From: Labilibaculum sp.
GTDB lineage: Bacteria; Bacteroidota; Bacteroidia; Bacteroidales; Marinifilaceae
Reading direction: 5' to 3'
DNA length: 64,000 nucleotides
Assembly: GCA_016342745.1 (NCBI GenBank)
Contig: JAEINT010000018.1
Location: forward strand, 81,704-145,703
Shown: positions 9,011-16,446 of the stretch, piece after piece
How positions within the stretch are numbered: position 1 is the stretch's first letter
How the letters are laid out: each line of letters opens with the position of its first letter
Position numbers and translations under genes: made by a program
Notes under the pieces: generated by a model
The model's database searches: none
Told to the model about the DNA's origin: nothing
The model's input: the letters and a program-made list of their open reading frames with translations, nothing else

Positions 9011-9844
9011 ATGAAGCGTATTTTAGTTCCAATCGATTTTTCAGGAGATTCACTCAAAGCCTTGAGGTTTGCCATCTATTTGGCGAATAAATTGGATTGC
9101 CATCTTAGGATAATTCATGTGCAAAAATCCGAAAAGTTTGAAATTCCATTTCATTTTGAAGAAATGAAAAATGAGATCATTCATACGGTGCAAGAATATT
9201 TAGAAAAATTGATAGAACTTCATTCTGCTGGCTATTGTGTCAAGAATGGAGTTTTTGATTTTAAGATAAGAACCGGAAGTGTTTATCGAGAAATCGTAAA
9301 TCAGGCTAAATACGGTGATGCCTACATGATTCTAATGGGTGCGTATGGAGCTTCTGGTTTTGAAGAATTTTTTATTGGAAGTAATGCTTTTAAGGTTGTT
9401 CGAAATGCTGATTGTCCGGTTATAACGGTTCAAAATGAATTTACAAAAGGGCAGTTGAAAACAATTGTTATGCCTATCGATGCGAGTACTGAAACAAGAA
9501 AGAAGATCCCTTTTGTTACTGATATAGCTTCTAGTTGCAATGCAAAAGTCCATATTTTAGGGGTTCATGAAACAACAAACTCGCAAATTGTTGGGAAAAT
9601 TGAGCATTACATGAGACAAGCCGAAGGTTATTTTAAAGAGGCGAATGTCGAATTTGTGTCGAGCCTTCGTCAGGGAGATAATAATACATTCTCCTCTCTT
9701 GATTATGCTCGTGAAGTGGAGGCTGACCTAATAACAATAATGACAGAGCAAGCAGAAAGCTCGTTTAATATGTTCTTTGGATCCTATGCTCAACAAATGG
9801 TGAATCGATCGGAAATTCCAATTTTATCTGTTCCTAACGATTAA
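9011..9844 (+). CDS. Universal stress protein, tandem UspA domains
   Basis: A 277-residue protein with two Usp domains (about 1-140 and 150-277). Each begins with the typical strand: MKRILVPIDFSGDSLKALRFA and KTIVMPIDASTETRKKI. The first domain keeps a glycine-rich ATP-loop-like segment, GASGFEEFFIGS. The equivalent in the second, ESSFNMFFGSYAQ, lacks the first glycines, so only the first may bind nucleotide. Tandem Usp proteins are common in Bacteroidota and act in the cytoplasm in stress survival. It is followed after 85 bases by the SPOR-like gene. Confidence 0.92.
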   Translation: MKRILVPIDFSGDSLKALRFAIYLANKLDCHLRIIHVQKSEKFEIPFHFEEMKNEIIHTVQEYLEKLIELHSAGYCVKNGVFDFKIRTGSVYREIVNQAKYGDAYMILMGAYGASGFEEFFIGSNAFKVVRNADCPVITVQNEFTKGQLKTIVMPIDASTETRKKIPFVTDIASSCNAKVHILGVHETTNSQIVGKIEHYMRQAEGYFKEANVEFVSSLRQGDNNTFSSLDYAREVEADLITIMTEQAESSFNMFFGSYAQQMVNRSEIPILSVPND

Positions 9845-9929
9845 AATTCGGTTTTTAGATTAGACTTAGATTATTTAGCCGTTGTTCGGCTGGTAATCTT
9901 TTTTATTAGATTTTGATAAAAAGAGTAAA

Positions 9930-10424
9930 ATGCAGTACAAGAAAATTATATTTCTTTCTTTTTTAATTGTTTTGGGCTTTTCCGCAAGAGCTCAATATGG
10001 TGCGGTTCAGGAAACTGAAATGGCAAGTGCAGATACCTTAGGGATAGTAAATATTATTCAGGACGCAAGGGTGGATCAGCTGTTGGAAACAGATCAAATG
10101 ATTAGTGCTAAAAATCCTGGTTTTACAGGGTATCGTGTGCAAATTTTTTCTGGAAGAAGTACCGATAGAGAACGTGCTTTTAAGGTGAAACACGAATTTA
10201 ATGAATTGTTTCCTGAGGAAAGAGCGTATGTAGTTTACAAAGCTCCAGATTTTCGAGTGCGTGTTGGTAATTTTAGAAGTAAAATTGAATCAATCGAGCT
10301 GTATAAAGCTTGCTTAGAATATTTTCCAAATTGCTATCCAGTAAAAACAAGAATATTGTTTACTGATCTAATTCCTATACAACAGGAAGTGGAAGAAGTG
10401 ATTTTGGAAGAAGTGACAGAATAA
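9930..10424 (+). CDS. Secreted SPOR-like domain protein
   Basis: A 164-residue protein with signal peptide MQYKKIIFLSFLIVLGFSARA (about 1-21), a short linker, then a SPOR-like domain from about 68. GYRVQIFSGRSTDRERA and APDFRVRVGNFRSKIES give the usual pattern: hydrophobic strand, helix, and R-V-x-V-G-x-F strand. SPOR domains bind denuded glycan strands of peptidoglycan, often at division sites. No membrane anchor other than the signal peptide is visible. It lies 36 bases before the PurF-like gene, so the two may be cotranscribed, although their functions are not obviously related. Confidence 0.85.
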   Translation: MQYKKIIFLSFLIVLGFSARAQYGAVQETEMASADTLGIVNIIQDARVDQLLETDQMISAKNPGFTGYRVQIFSGRSTDRERAFKVKHEFNELFPEERAYVVYKAPDFRVRVGNFRSKIESIELYKACLEYFPNCYPVKTRILFTDLIPIQQEVEEVILEEVTE

Positions 10425-10460
10425 CAAATACAATCTAAATAACCATTTAAGAAGTAAGTA

Positions 10461-12362
10461 ATGAGTGACCAACTAAAGCACGAGTGTGGTATAGCAATGA
10501 TTAGATTGCTAAAACCTCTTGAGTACTATCAGGAAAAATACGGTTCCTGGAGATATGGTATTCAAAAACTCTATCTGTTGATGGAAAAACAACACAACAG
10601 AGGACAGGAAGGAGCGGGAGCTGTTGGATTGAAATTGGATATGGCACCAGGGAATAAGTACATTCACCGCCAGCGTTCATGTAGCGATCAACCAATAAAG
10701 GATGTTTTCGATGGAGTTTATAAAGATCTTGCAGCAGCTGAAGCTAGTGATCCAGATAAGTTTAATGATCCGGCTTGGGCGAAAGCTAATTTGCCATTCG
10801 CGGGGGAATTGTATTTGGGGCATTTAAGATATGGAACTTTTGGTCGAAACAGTATTGATTTTGTTCATCCAGTTATGCGAGAGAATAATTGGAAGTCAAG
10901 AAACCTAGTGTTAGCGGGTAATTTTAACTTGACTAATGTTGATGAGCTTTTTGACTTGTTGGTAGGTTTAGGACAGCATCCTAAAGATTATACAGATACA
11001 GTTACCATACTAGAAAAGGTAGGTCATTATTTAGATGAGGAAAACCAAATGTTATTCCGTCAGTATAAGAACGATGGTTTATCAAATAAGGATATTTCTC
11101 CTAAAATAGAAGAGAATATAGACATTCAAAAAGTACTTTCAAACGCAAGTAGAGATTGGGATGGAGGATATGCTATTGCAGGTATGTTCGGTCATGGCGA
11201 TTCTTTTGTGATGAGAGATCCTTGGGGAATTCGCCCAGCATTTTATTATAAGGATGATGAAATTGTTGTGGTTGCATCGGAACGACCAGTTATTCAAACA
11301 GCTTTAAATGTTAGAGCAAATACAATTAAAGAGATTGAACCTGGAAATGCGGTAATTGTTCGTAAAAATGGTGAGGTTGATGAGGTTCCTGTGCGTGTTG
11401 CTCAGAAAAGAAGATCTTGTTCGTTTGAGAGAATTTATTTTTCCAGAGGAAGTGATAAGGATATCTATAAAGAAAGAAAAAAATTGGGGCATTTGTTAAC
11501 GCCAGCAATTTTAGATACCATCGATCATGATATTAAAAATACTGTATTTTCATTTATACCAAATACTGCGGAAACTGCTTTTTATGGTATGATGGAAGGT
11601 GTTCGTGATCACTTAACTGAACTGAAAAAGCAGCAGGTTCATGATTTAAATGGAAGTTGGACTGAAGAAAAACTTCAGGAGATTATTTCTGTTGAGCCTA
11701 GAGTTGAAAAGATTGCCATTAAGGATGTTAAGATGAGAACCTTTATTACCAACGACGAAGGTCGTGATGATTTGGTTGGTCATGTTTACGATGTAACTTA
11801 TGGTATCGTTAAAAACAAAGAAGATAATTTGGTCGTAATTGATGATTCTATTGTGCGAGGGACTACTCTTAAGCAGAGTATTCTTCGAATATTAGATCGC
11901 TTGCATCCAAAAAGTATTGTGATTGTATCATCAGCACCTCAAATTCGATATCCAGACTGTTATGGTATCGATATGACTCGTATGGGTGAATTTATCGCTT
12001 TTAATGCTGCCATTGCAATGTTGAAGGAACGAGGAATGGAAAGTGTAATTGATGAGACCTATAAGAAATGTAAGGCTCAAGAAAATCTTCCAAAGGAAGA
12101 GGTTGTGAATTACGTAAAAGAAATTTACAAGCCTTTTACAGCTGAAGAAATTTCTGGAAAGATCGCAGAACTTCTAACTCCTGAGGTTATGGATGCTGAG
12201 GTTAAGATTGTGTATCAAACAATCGAAAACCTTCATGCTGCATGCCCAGAAAACAAAGGAGATTGGTATTTTACAGGAAACTACCCAACACCAGGAGGAA
12301 ATAAGGTTGTGAATACATCCTTTATAAATTACTGTGAAGGAAATGATAAAAGGGCTTACTAG
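10461..12362 (+). CDS. purF: Amidophosphoribosyltransferase PurF-type protein, long form
   Basis: At 633 residues this is longer than typical PurF (about 470-505). The class II glutamine amidotransferase domain starts with Cys9 in HECGIAMI, so an eight-residue propeptide would have to be removed to expose the catalytic Cys. KQHNRGQEGAGAVG matches the family QHRGQESAG segment. The phosphoribosyltransferase domain has the PRPP loop VVIDDSIVRGTTL near 457-469. PurF makes phosphoribosylamine, the first step of purine synthesis. Extra residues lie in the amidotransferase half and at the C-terminus. A second, standard purF may exist elsewhere. A strong terminator follows. Confidence 0.85.
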   Translation: MSDQLKHECGIAMIRLLKPLEYYQEKYGSWRYGIQKLYLLMEKQHNRGQEGAGAVGLKLDMAPGNKYIHRQRSCSDQPIKDVFDGVYKDLAAAEASDPDKFNDPAWAKANLPFAGELYLGHLRYGTFGRNSIDFVHPVMRENNWKSRNLVLAGNFNLTNVDELFDLLVGLGQHPKDYTDTVTILEKVGHYLDEENQMLFRQYKNDGLSNKDISPKIEENIDIQKVLSNASRDWDGGYAIAGMFGHGDSFVMRDPWGIRPAFYYKDDEIVVVASERPVIQTALNVRANTIKEIEPGNAVIVRKNGEVDEVPVRVAQKRRSCSFERIYFSRGSDKDIYKERKKLGHLLTPAILDTIDHDIKNTVFSFIPNTAETAFYGMMEGVRDHLTELKKQQVHDLNGSWTEEKLQEIISVEPRVEKIAIKDVKMRTFITNDEGRDDLVGHVYDVTYGIVKNKEDNLVVIDDSIVRGTTLKQSILRILDRLHPKSIVIVSSAPQIRYPDCYGIDMTRMGEFIAFNAAIAMLKERGMESVIDETYKKCKAQENLPKEEVVNYVKEIYKPFTAEEISGKIAELLTPEVMDAEVKIVYQTIENLHAACPENKGDWYFTGNYPTPGGNKVVNTSFINYCEGNDKRAY

Positions 12363-12382
12363 TTATAGTTTGCTATAAAAAT

Positions 12383-12413
12383 AAAACCCCGCTTTTTCAA
12401 AGCGGGGTTTTTT
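12383..12413 (+). terminator. Intrinsic terminator after the PurF-type gene
   Basis: A GC-rich stem, AAAACCCCGCTTT paired with AAAGCGGGGTTTT, with a short TTC loop and a following T-run. It starts 20 bases after the stop codon. Confidence 0.9.
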
Positions 12414-12428
12414 ATTGGATAGGGAATA

Positions 12429-12456
12429 AAAAAGCATTCTGTTAGGAATGCTTTTT
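12429..12456 (-). terminator. Intrinsic terminator after the GlsB-like gene
   Basis: Arms AAAAAGCATTC (12429-12439) and GAATGCTTTTT (12446-12456). On the minus strand the stem lies directly after the stop of the GlsB-like gene and ends in a T-run. Together with the preceding terminator it separates two convergent genes. Confidence 0.8.
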
Positions 12457-12460
12457 GCTA

Positions 12461-13444
12461 TTATTTCTTTTTGAAAATATTTAATTTAGGAGCCTTTGGA
12501 AATTTGATCTTTAAGAATGAAAGATAAGAAGAGGTGTGTCTGTCAATTTTCTGATCGTAAACATCTCCAATTGTAATCATTATACCCGTTTCTTCTACAT
12601 CACCAAAATGTGTATTTACTGCTGTTCCAAAGCATTTCATTGTTGGCGAAAGTCCCATGTATGCATTAATTAGTGGAGGGATATTTTCACCATTTTTGCG
12701 AACATTTTGCGATAAAACTTTATAGTTCTCTTCAAATGTATCGTAACAAAAATCTTTTGCTAGCGTCTCAGTATCCATGTTAGTTATAAGAGGCGTTGTT
12801 GGCGTAGCAAGTTTGTCTGGATCGTTAAACATTCTATCCATGAAGTACAAGATGTGATTTCTTGCATCTCTATTAAAGTCTGGATACATGGTAACCTTTC
12901 CAAAGAAATATTTAATTTCAGGATAATCAATAATTAAAGAACCTAAGCCATCCCAAAGATTGTCTAAAGCATATAAACTTTTTCTTCCTTTTTTTATTGA
13001 TTGGTAATCGGGTTGAACAAAAGATCTTCCTAATTCAATGGTGTGAGGCATGTAATCCTTCTTGAATTCATCAGAAAAATTAAACAACCTGGAAGTTGCT
13101 AGGTAAGTTTTCCCATTTTCATCAATAGGAGCATCCTTGCATAAAATATAACGATAGCCACCAAGAATTTCTTTAGCTTTAGGATCCCAAACAATTAATT
13201 GATGGTATGGTCTTTCGTCTGTATCAAAAAGATCAATATCTATGTCTTTTCCAGTTCCACCACCAGCTTTACGGAAAGTAATTTCGCGTAAACGACCAAC
13301 TTCTCTCATCAAGTTTGGAGAGTCGTGATGTGTGAAACTATAGATTTCATTCGAGCCCTTGTTGGTCTTGCGTACAAATCTTTCTTCAGTCAACTCCTTT
13401 TCAAGTTCCTCTCGCGCTACAGGGGGAATAATTTCTTTCATCAC
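12461..13444 (-). CDS. glsB: GNAT-type N-acyltransferase, probable glycine-lipid synthase GlsB
   Basis: A 327-residue protein with the hemolysin/OlsB-like acetyltransferase fold. Visible landmarks are LREITFRKAGGGTGKDID, IVWDPKAKEILGGYRYI and HTIELGRSFVQPDYQ. In Bacteroides thetaiotaomicron, GlsB N-acylates glycine with a 3-hydroxy fatty acid, giving the lyso form of an amino-acid lipid. The pairing with a PlsC-like acyltransferase immediately upstream on the same strand supports this role. The amino-acid substrate (glycine, ornithine or other) cannot be read from the sequence. The start at 13444 is followed by a second possible Met (MMKEII). Confidence 0.75.
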   Translation of the reverse strand: MMKEIIPPVAREELEKELTEERFVRKTNKGSNEIYSFTHHDSPNLMREVGRLREITFRKAGGGTGKDIDIDLFDTDERPYHQLIVWDPKAKEILGGYRYILCKDAPIDENGKTYLATSRLFNFSDEFKKDYMPHTIELGRSFVQPDYQSIKKGRKSLYALDNLWDGLGSLIIDYPEIKYFFGKVTMYPDFNRDARNHILYFMDRMFNDPDKLATPTTPLITNMDTETLAKDFCYDTFEENYKVLSQNVRKNGENIPPLINAYMGLSPTMKCFGTAVNTHFGDVEETGIMITIGDVYDQKIDRHTSSYLSFLKIKFPKAPKLNIFKKK

Positions 13445-13593
13445 GTGGTGTATTGTTTCCTTAAATTAAGGAATATTATTACTTGGTTTTCTCTTTAATT
13501 AAAATGGATTTCGAAAATACCTACTTTATGGTCAATAATGAAATGTATAGTAACATTATTTGATTAAATAGTTTTAATCTTATTTAATTGAAA

Positions 13594-14430
13594 TTATTGG
13601 TCCGCTAAATTGTAGGTTGCTCTTTTCATTTTTTCAGCCCACTTATCATACGATAAACTGCTGTCAAAGGTTTGGTAAGAAATCGGTTTGCCAATTCGAA
13701 CAGTAAACTTCTTTCCTCTTTGCTTAAAAAGTTCGTTTGGCAAATATAACATTTCCAAATTAGATTTTAAGCCTAGAAATTTCCGAAGATTAGCTAGTCT
13801 GTAAAAAAAGTTAGAATTTCTTCCGTCAATATGAAGAGGTACAATGTCACGCTTGTGTTTTTTAGCTTTCGCGATGAAGCTTTTTTTCCAAGCTAAATCT
13901 TCAATCTTTCCGTTCTGTTTTCTTGAAACTAATCCGGCAGGAAAGGTTAACATTGTTGACTCAGATTGATATGCTTCTTCTATTATTTTCGCAGCTTCTT
14001 TTGCTTGCCCACCATGTTTGTTTATAGGAACAAAAACTTCCGATAGGTTCTTGATATTCATTAAGATGTCGTTTACCAAGAATCTGATTTTAGGAAATTG
14101 TTTTCCGAAAATACTGATAAGAATAATTCCATCAGGTCCTCCTAATGGATGATTACAGGCAAAAATATATCTACCATCAGTTTTAATGTTCTCAAATCCT
14201 TTTACTTCAAAGGTAATGTCAAGTTCTTCGAGAACACTATCAGCAAATTCGATTCCTTGTTTTTTATGGTTTCTAGATAAAAAATCATTTAGCTCATCTT
14301 GATGAAGGATCTTTTTTAAATAGCGAACAATAAAACCTGGTAATACTTTGGCTAGTTTTTCACTTTTACTTGCAATAACTTTTTCGATATCGATTTTTGG
14401 ATAGCTTTCGCTTGTATTTTCTTTTTCCAT
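13594..14430 (-). CDS. glsA: PlsC-like O-acyltransferase, probable glycine-lipid synthase GlsA
   Basis: A 278-residue acyltransferase of the PlsC superfamily without membrane spans. The catalytic His-Asp motif is NHPLGGPDGI, with five residues between His and Asp instead of the classic four. A second family block is VFVPINKHGGQ, and TFPAGLVSRKQ corresponds to the FPEG-type block. In the known system GlsA O-acylates the 3-hydroxy group of the N-acyl amino acid made by GlsB. GlsA lies upstream of GlsB with a 149-base gap, so cotranscription is likely but not certain. Confidence 0.75.
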   Translation of the reverse strand: MEKENTSESYPKIDIEKVIASKSEKLAKVLPGFIVRYLKKILHQDELNDFLSRNHKKQGIEFADSVLEELDITFEVKGFENIKTDGRYIFACNHPLGGPDGIILISIFGKQFPKIRFLVNDILMNIKNLSEVFVPINKHGGQAKEAAKIIEEAYQSESTMLTFPAGLVSRKQNGKIEDLAWKKSFIAKAKKHKRDIVPLHIDGRNSNFFYRLANLRKFLGLKSNLEMLYLPNELFKQRGKKFTVRIGKPISYQTFDSSLSYDKWAEKMKRATYNLADQ

Positions 14431-14570
14431 AAATATAAAGAAGTCGTTTATTCAGATGGCAAATATCGCAATTTTATGTCATTGTTTTTTCTATTTCTAA
14501 AGCAATATCAAATTAATTGAGGGATAATTACTTGAGGAGTGATATAAAAGTTATTAACAAAACAATAAAA

Positions 14571-14597
14571 GTGGGGCGATGTGGTTGAAAGTGGGTA
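14571..14597 (+). promoter_or_regulatory. Probable MraZ operator: three boxes at 10-bp spacing
   Basis: TGGGG (14572-14576), TGGTT (14582-14586) and TGGGT (14592-14596) are spaced exactly 10 bp apart. This matches the TGGGN-N5-TGGGN-N5-TGGGN direct repeats bound by E. coli MraZ in its own promoter. The boxes overlap the -33 element of the promoter below, so MraZ would block its own operon. Confidence 0.75.
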
Positions 14598-14615
14598 AAT
14601 TTTTCTCTAATTTTA
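14585..14615 (+). promoter_or_regulatory. Promoter of the dcw cluster
   Basis: TTG (14585-14587) is followed after 20 bases by TAATTTTA (14608-14615), seven of eight positions of TAnnTTTG. The predicted start near 14622 leaves a leader of about 16 bases before mraZ. The -33 element lies inside the second MraZ box. Confidence 0.6.
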
Positions 14616-14637
14616 CAATTGTAAATTAATTTCCCCA

Positions 14638-15099
14638 ATGGTAACATTTATAGGTGATTATCCTTGTCGATTAGATGCTAAAGGCCGTGTTTTATTGCCT
14701 TCGGCCTTTCGGAAACTCTTAAATGGAGATTCTGAGAGTCGTTGTGTCTTGCGAAAAAATCTCTATGAAAAATGTTTGGACTTGTATTCGATTACAGAAT
14801 GGGAGAAGCAAACAGAGTTGGTAAGAGCTAAGGTGAATCCATTTAATAAAAAACATGCGGGCTTTTTACGTGAGTTTTTTCGTGGCACCGCCGAAGTTCC
14901 AATTGATGCCAATGGGCGAATTTTAATACCTAAGAAGTTTTTTGAGTTTGCAGGTTTTACCAAAGAGGTCACATTAGCTGGGCAAGATGGTAAAATTGAA
15001 ATTTGGGATACTGAAACTTACGAACAATCAGCATTAGGACAGGATGGGTTTAGCGATTTAGCTGATGAGATTCTGGGTGGTGATGCAAATGATGAGTAA
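14638..15099 (+). CDS. mraZ: Transcriptional regulator MraZ
   Basis: A 153-residue protein of two SpoVT-AbrB-like DNA-binding domains, each with the R-(V/I)-L-(L/I)-P core: LDAKGRVLLPSAFRK (about 13-27) and IDANGRILIPKKFFE (about 89-103). MraZ forms rings that bind repeated boxes upstream of the dcw operon and repress it. It is the first gene of the cluster, as in most bacteria. Putative operator boxes lie 40-70 bases upstream. Confidence 0.96.
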   Translation: MVTFIGDYPCRLDAKGRVLLPSAFRKLLNGDSESRCVLRKNLYEKCLDLYSITEWEKQTELVRAKVNPFNKKHAGFLREFFRGTAEVPIDANGRILIPKKFFEFAGFTKEVTLAGQDGKIEIWDTETYEQSALGQDGFSDLADEILGGDANDE

Positions 15100-15156
15100 T
15101 CGTTGAAAATGAGCATTTAGAGTTGTTTCTTTGTGCTTCAATTAAAAGACAAAAAA

Positions 15157-16056
15157 ATGAGTGAATATCACATACCAGTTTTACTAGGAGAGAGCATAGA
15201 AGGGTTAGATATTAAACCAGATGGGATTTATGTGGATTTAACTTTTGGTGGTGGAGGCCATTCAAGAGAAATTCTAAAACATCTGACAACAGGTAAGCTG
15301 ATTGGTTTTGATCAAGATGTAGATGCAGAGGGAAATGTTCCTGATGATGATCGTTTCATTTTTGTTCGACACAATTTTAGATATTTTAAAAATTTCATGA
15401 AATACCTTAAATACCCAAAGGTAGATGGAATTTTAGCCGACCTTGGAGTGTCGTCTCATGAGTTTGATGTGGCCGAACGAGGTTTTTCTTTTCGTTTTGA
15501 TGGCGATTTAGATATGAGAATGAATCAAACCTCAGAGTTTACTGCGGCTGATTTGTTAAATGATTACAGTGTTGAAGATCTGTTTCGAATTTTCAAATAC
15601 TATGGGGAAGTGAAAAATCCTGGTAAGTTGGTTCGGTTGATTGATAATCGAAGAAAAGAAACACCTTTTACAACAATTCAAGATTTTAAAGAGGTAATTG
15701 CACCTTGCACGCCAAAATTTAAGGAGCATAAATATTTAGCTCAAGTTTTTCAGGCCATTCGTATTGAGGTTAATCAAGAAATGGATGTGTTGAAAGAGAT
15801 GTTAATGCAGTGTGCTGATATGTTAAAGCCTGAAGGCCGTCTTGTTGTAATAACCTATCATTCTTTGGAAGATCGATTGGTTAAGAATTTTATACGAGAT
15901 GGGAAGTTTGATGGTTCTGCAGAGAAGGATTTCTTCGGAAATGTACAAACGCCATTGATGGCGGTAAACAGAAAAGTAATTCTTCCGAGCGAAAAGGAAA
16001 TTGAATTAAACGGTAGAGCACGTAGTGCAAAAATGAGAATTGCTCAACCTAAATAG
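15157..16056 (+). CDS. rsmH: 16S rRNA (cytosine1402-N4)-methyltransferase RsmH
   Basis: A 299-residue protein starting MSEYHIPVLLGESIE at the ATG at 15157. A GTG eight codons upstream (15133) keeps the frame open, but the family start fits the ATG. The SAM-binding loop is DLTFGGGGHSREIL, DLGVSSHEFD is the family signature, and VITYHSLEDRLVK lies in the catalytic core. The enzyme methylates N4 of C1402 in 16S rRNA. It overlaps nothing and follows mraZ by 57 bases. Confidence 0.96.
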   Translation: MSEYHIPVLLGESIEGLDIKPDGIYVDLTFGGGGHSREILKHLTTGKLIGFDQDVDAEGNVPDDDRFIFVRHNFRYFKNFMKYLKYPKVDGILADLGVSSHEFDVAERGFSFRFDGDLDMRMNQTSEFTAADLLNDYSVEDLFRIFKYYGEVKNPGKLVRLIDNRRKETPFTTIQDFKEVIAPCTPKFKEHKYLAQVFQAIRIEVNQEMDVLKEMLMQCADMLKPEGRLVVITYHSLEDRLVKNFIRDGKFDGSAEKDFFGNVQTPLMAVNRKVILPSEKEIELNGRARSAKMRIAQPK

Positions 16057-16065
16057 AAATGTAGG

Positions 16066-16446
16066 ATGTTTAAATTTCGTAAAAAATACAATGATTTTAT
16101 CAAGCCTAGCGAGGAACTGAAAGAGACACCTTCAGGTTCGATCAAGGATTTTATTGATGGAAGTATTTTATCGAAAACGGCAGTTGTACAGCAATTGCCT
16201 TTTATCCTTTTTTTAGTGGCTTTAGGTATTTTTTATATCAGTAATAGATATCGTTCCGAAAGAATTTACCGTGATATGGTAAGTCTGGAGAAAGAACTAA
16301 AAGATCTTCGATTCGAAGCCATAACTACAGCTTCGGATTTGATGTATATGAGCAAGCAGTCAGAAGTTGTTAAAAGAGTAAAAAGAGAAGGCTTAGATTT
16401 GATTGAATCTACAGAGCCTCCAATCAAAATATATTTAGAGAAATAG
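16066..16446 (+). CDS. ftsL: FtsL-like cell division protein, Bacteroidota type
   Basis: A 126-residue bitopic protein: a short cytoplasmic N-terminus of about 42 residues, one transmembrane helix (about 43-59, PFILFLVALGIFYISN), then a periplasmic segment predicted to be coiled coil (SLEKELKDLRFEAITTAS). Position between rsmH and ftsI is the standard place for FtsL. The recognised Bacteroidetes FtsL-like family has the same size and topology. It would link with FtsB/FtsQ-type partners to activate septal synthesis. Its TAG stop shares one base with the GTG start of ftsI. Confidence 0.85.
   Translation: MFKFRKKYNDFIKPSEELKETPSGSIKDFIDGSILSKTAVVQQLPFILFLVALGIFYISNRYRSERIYRDMVSLEKELKDLRFEAITTASDLMYMSKQSEVVKRVKREGLDLIESTEPPIKIYLEK

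Noticed and set aside
9876..9906. AGCCG/CGGCT hairpin followed by T residues as a terminator of the UspA gene
   Set aside because: Five-bp stem and a seven-base gap before the T-run are too weak to call.
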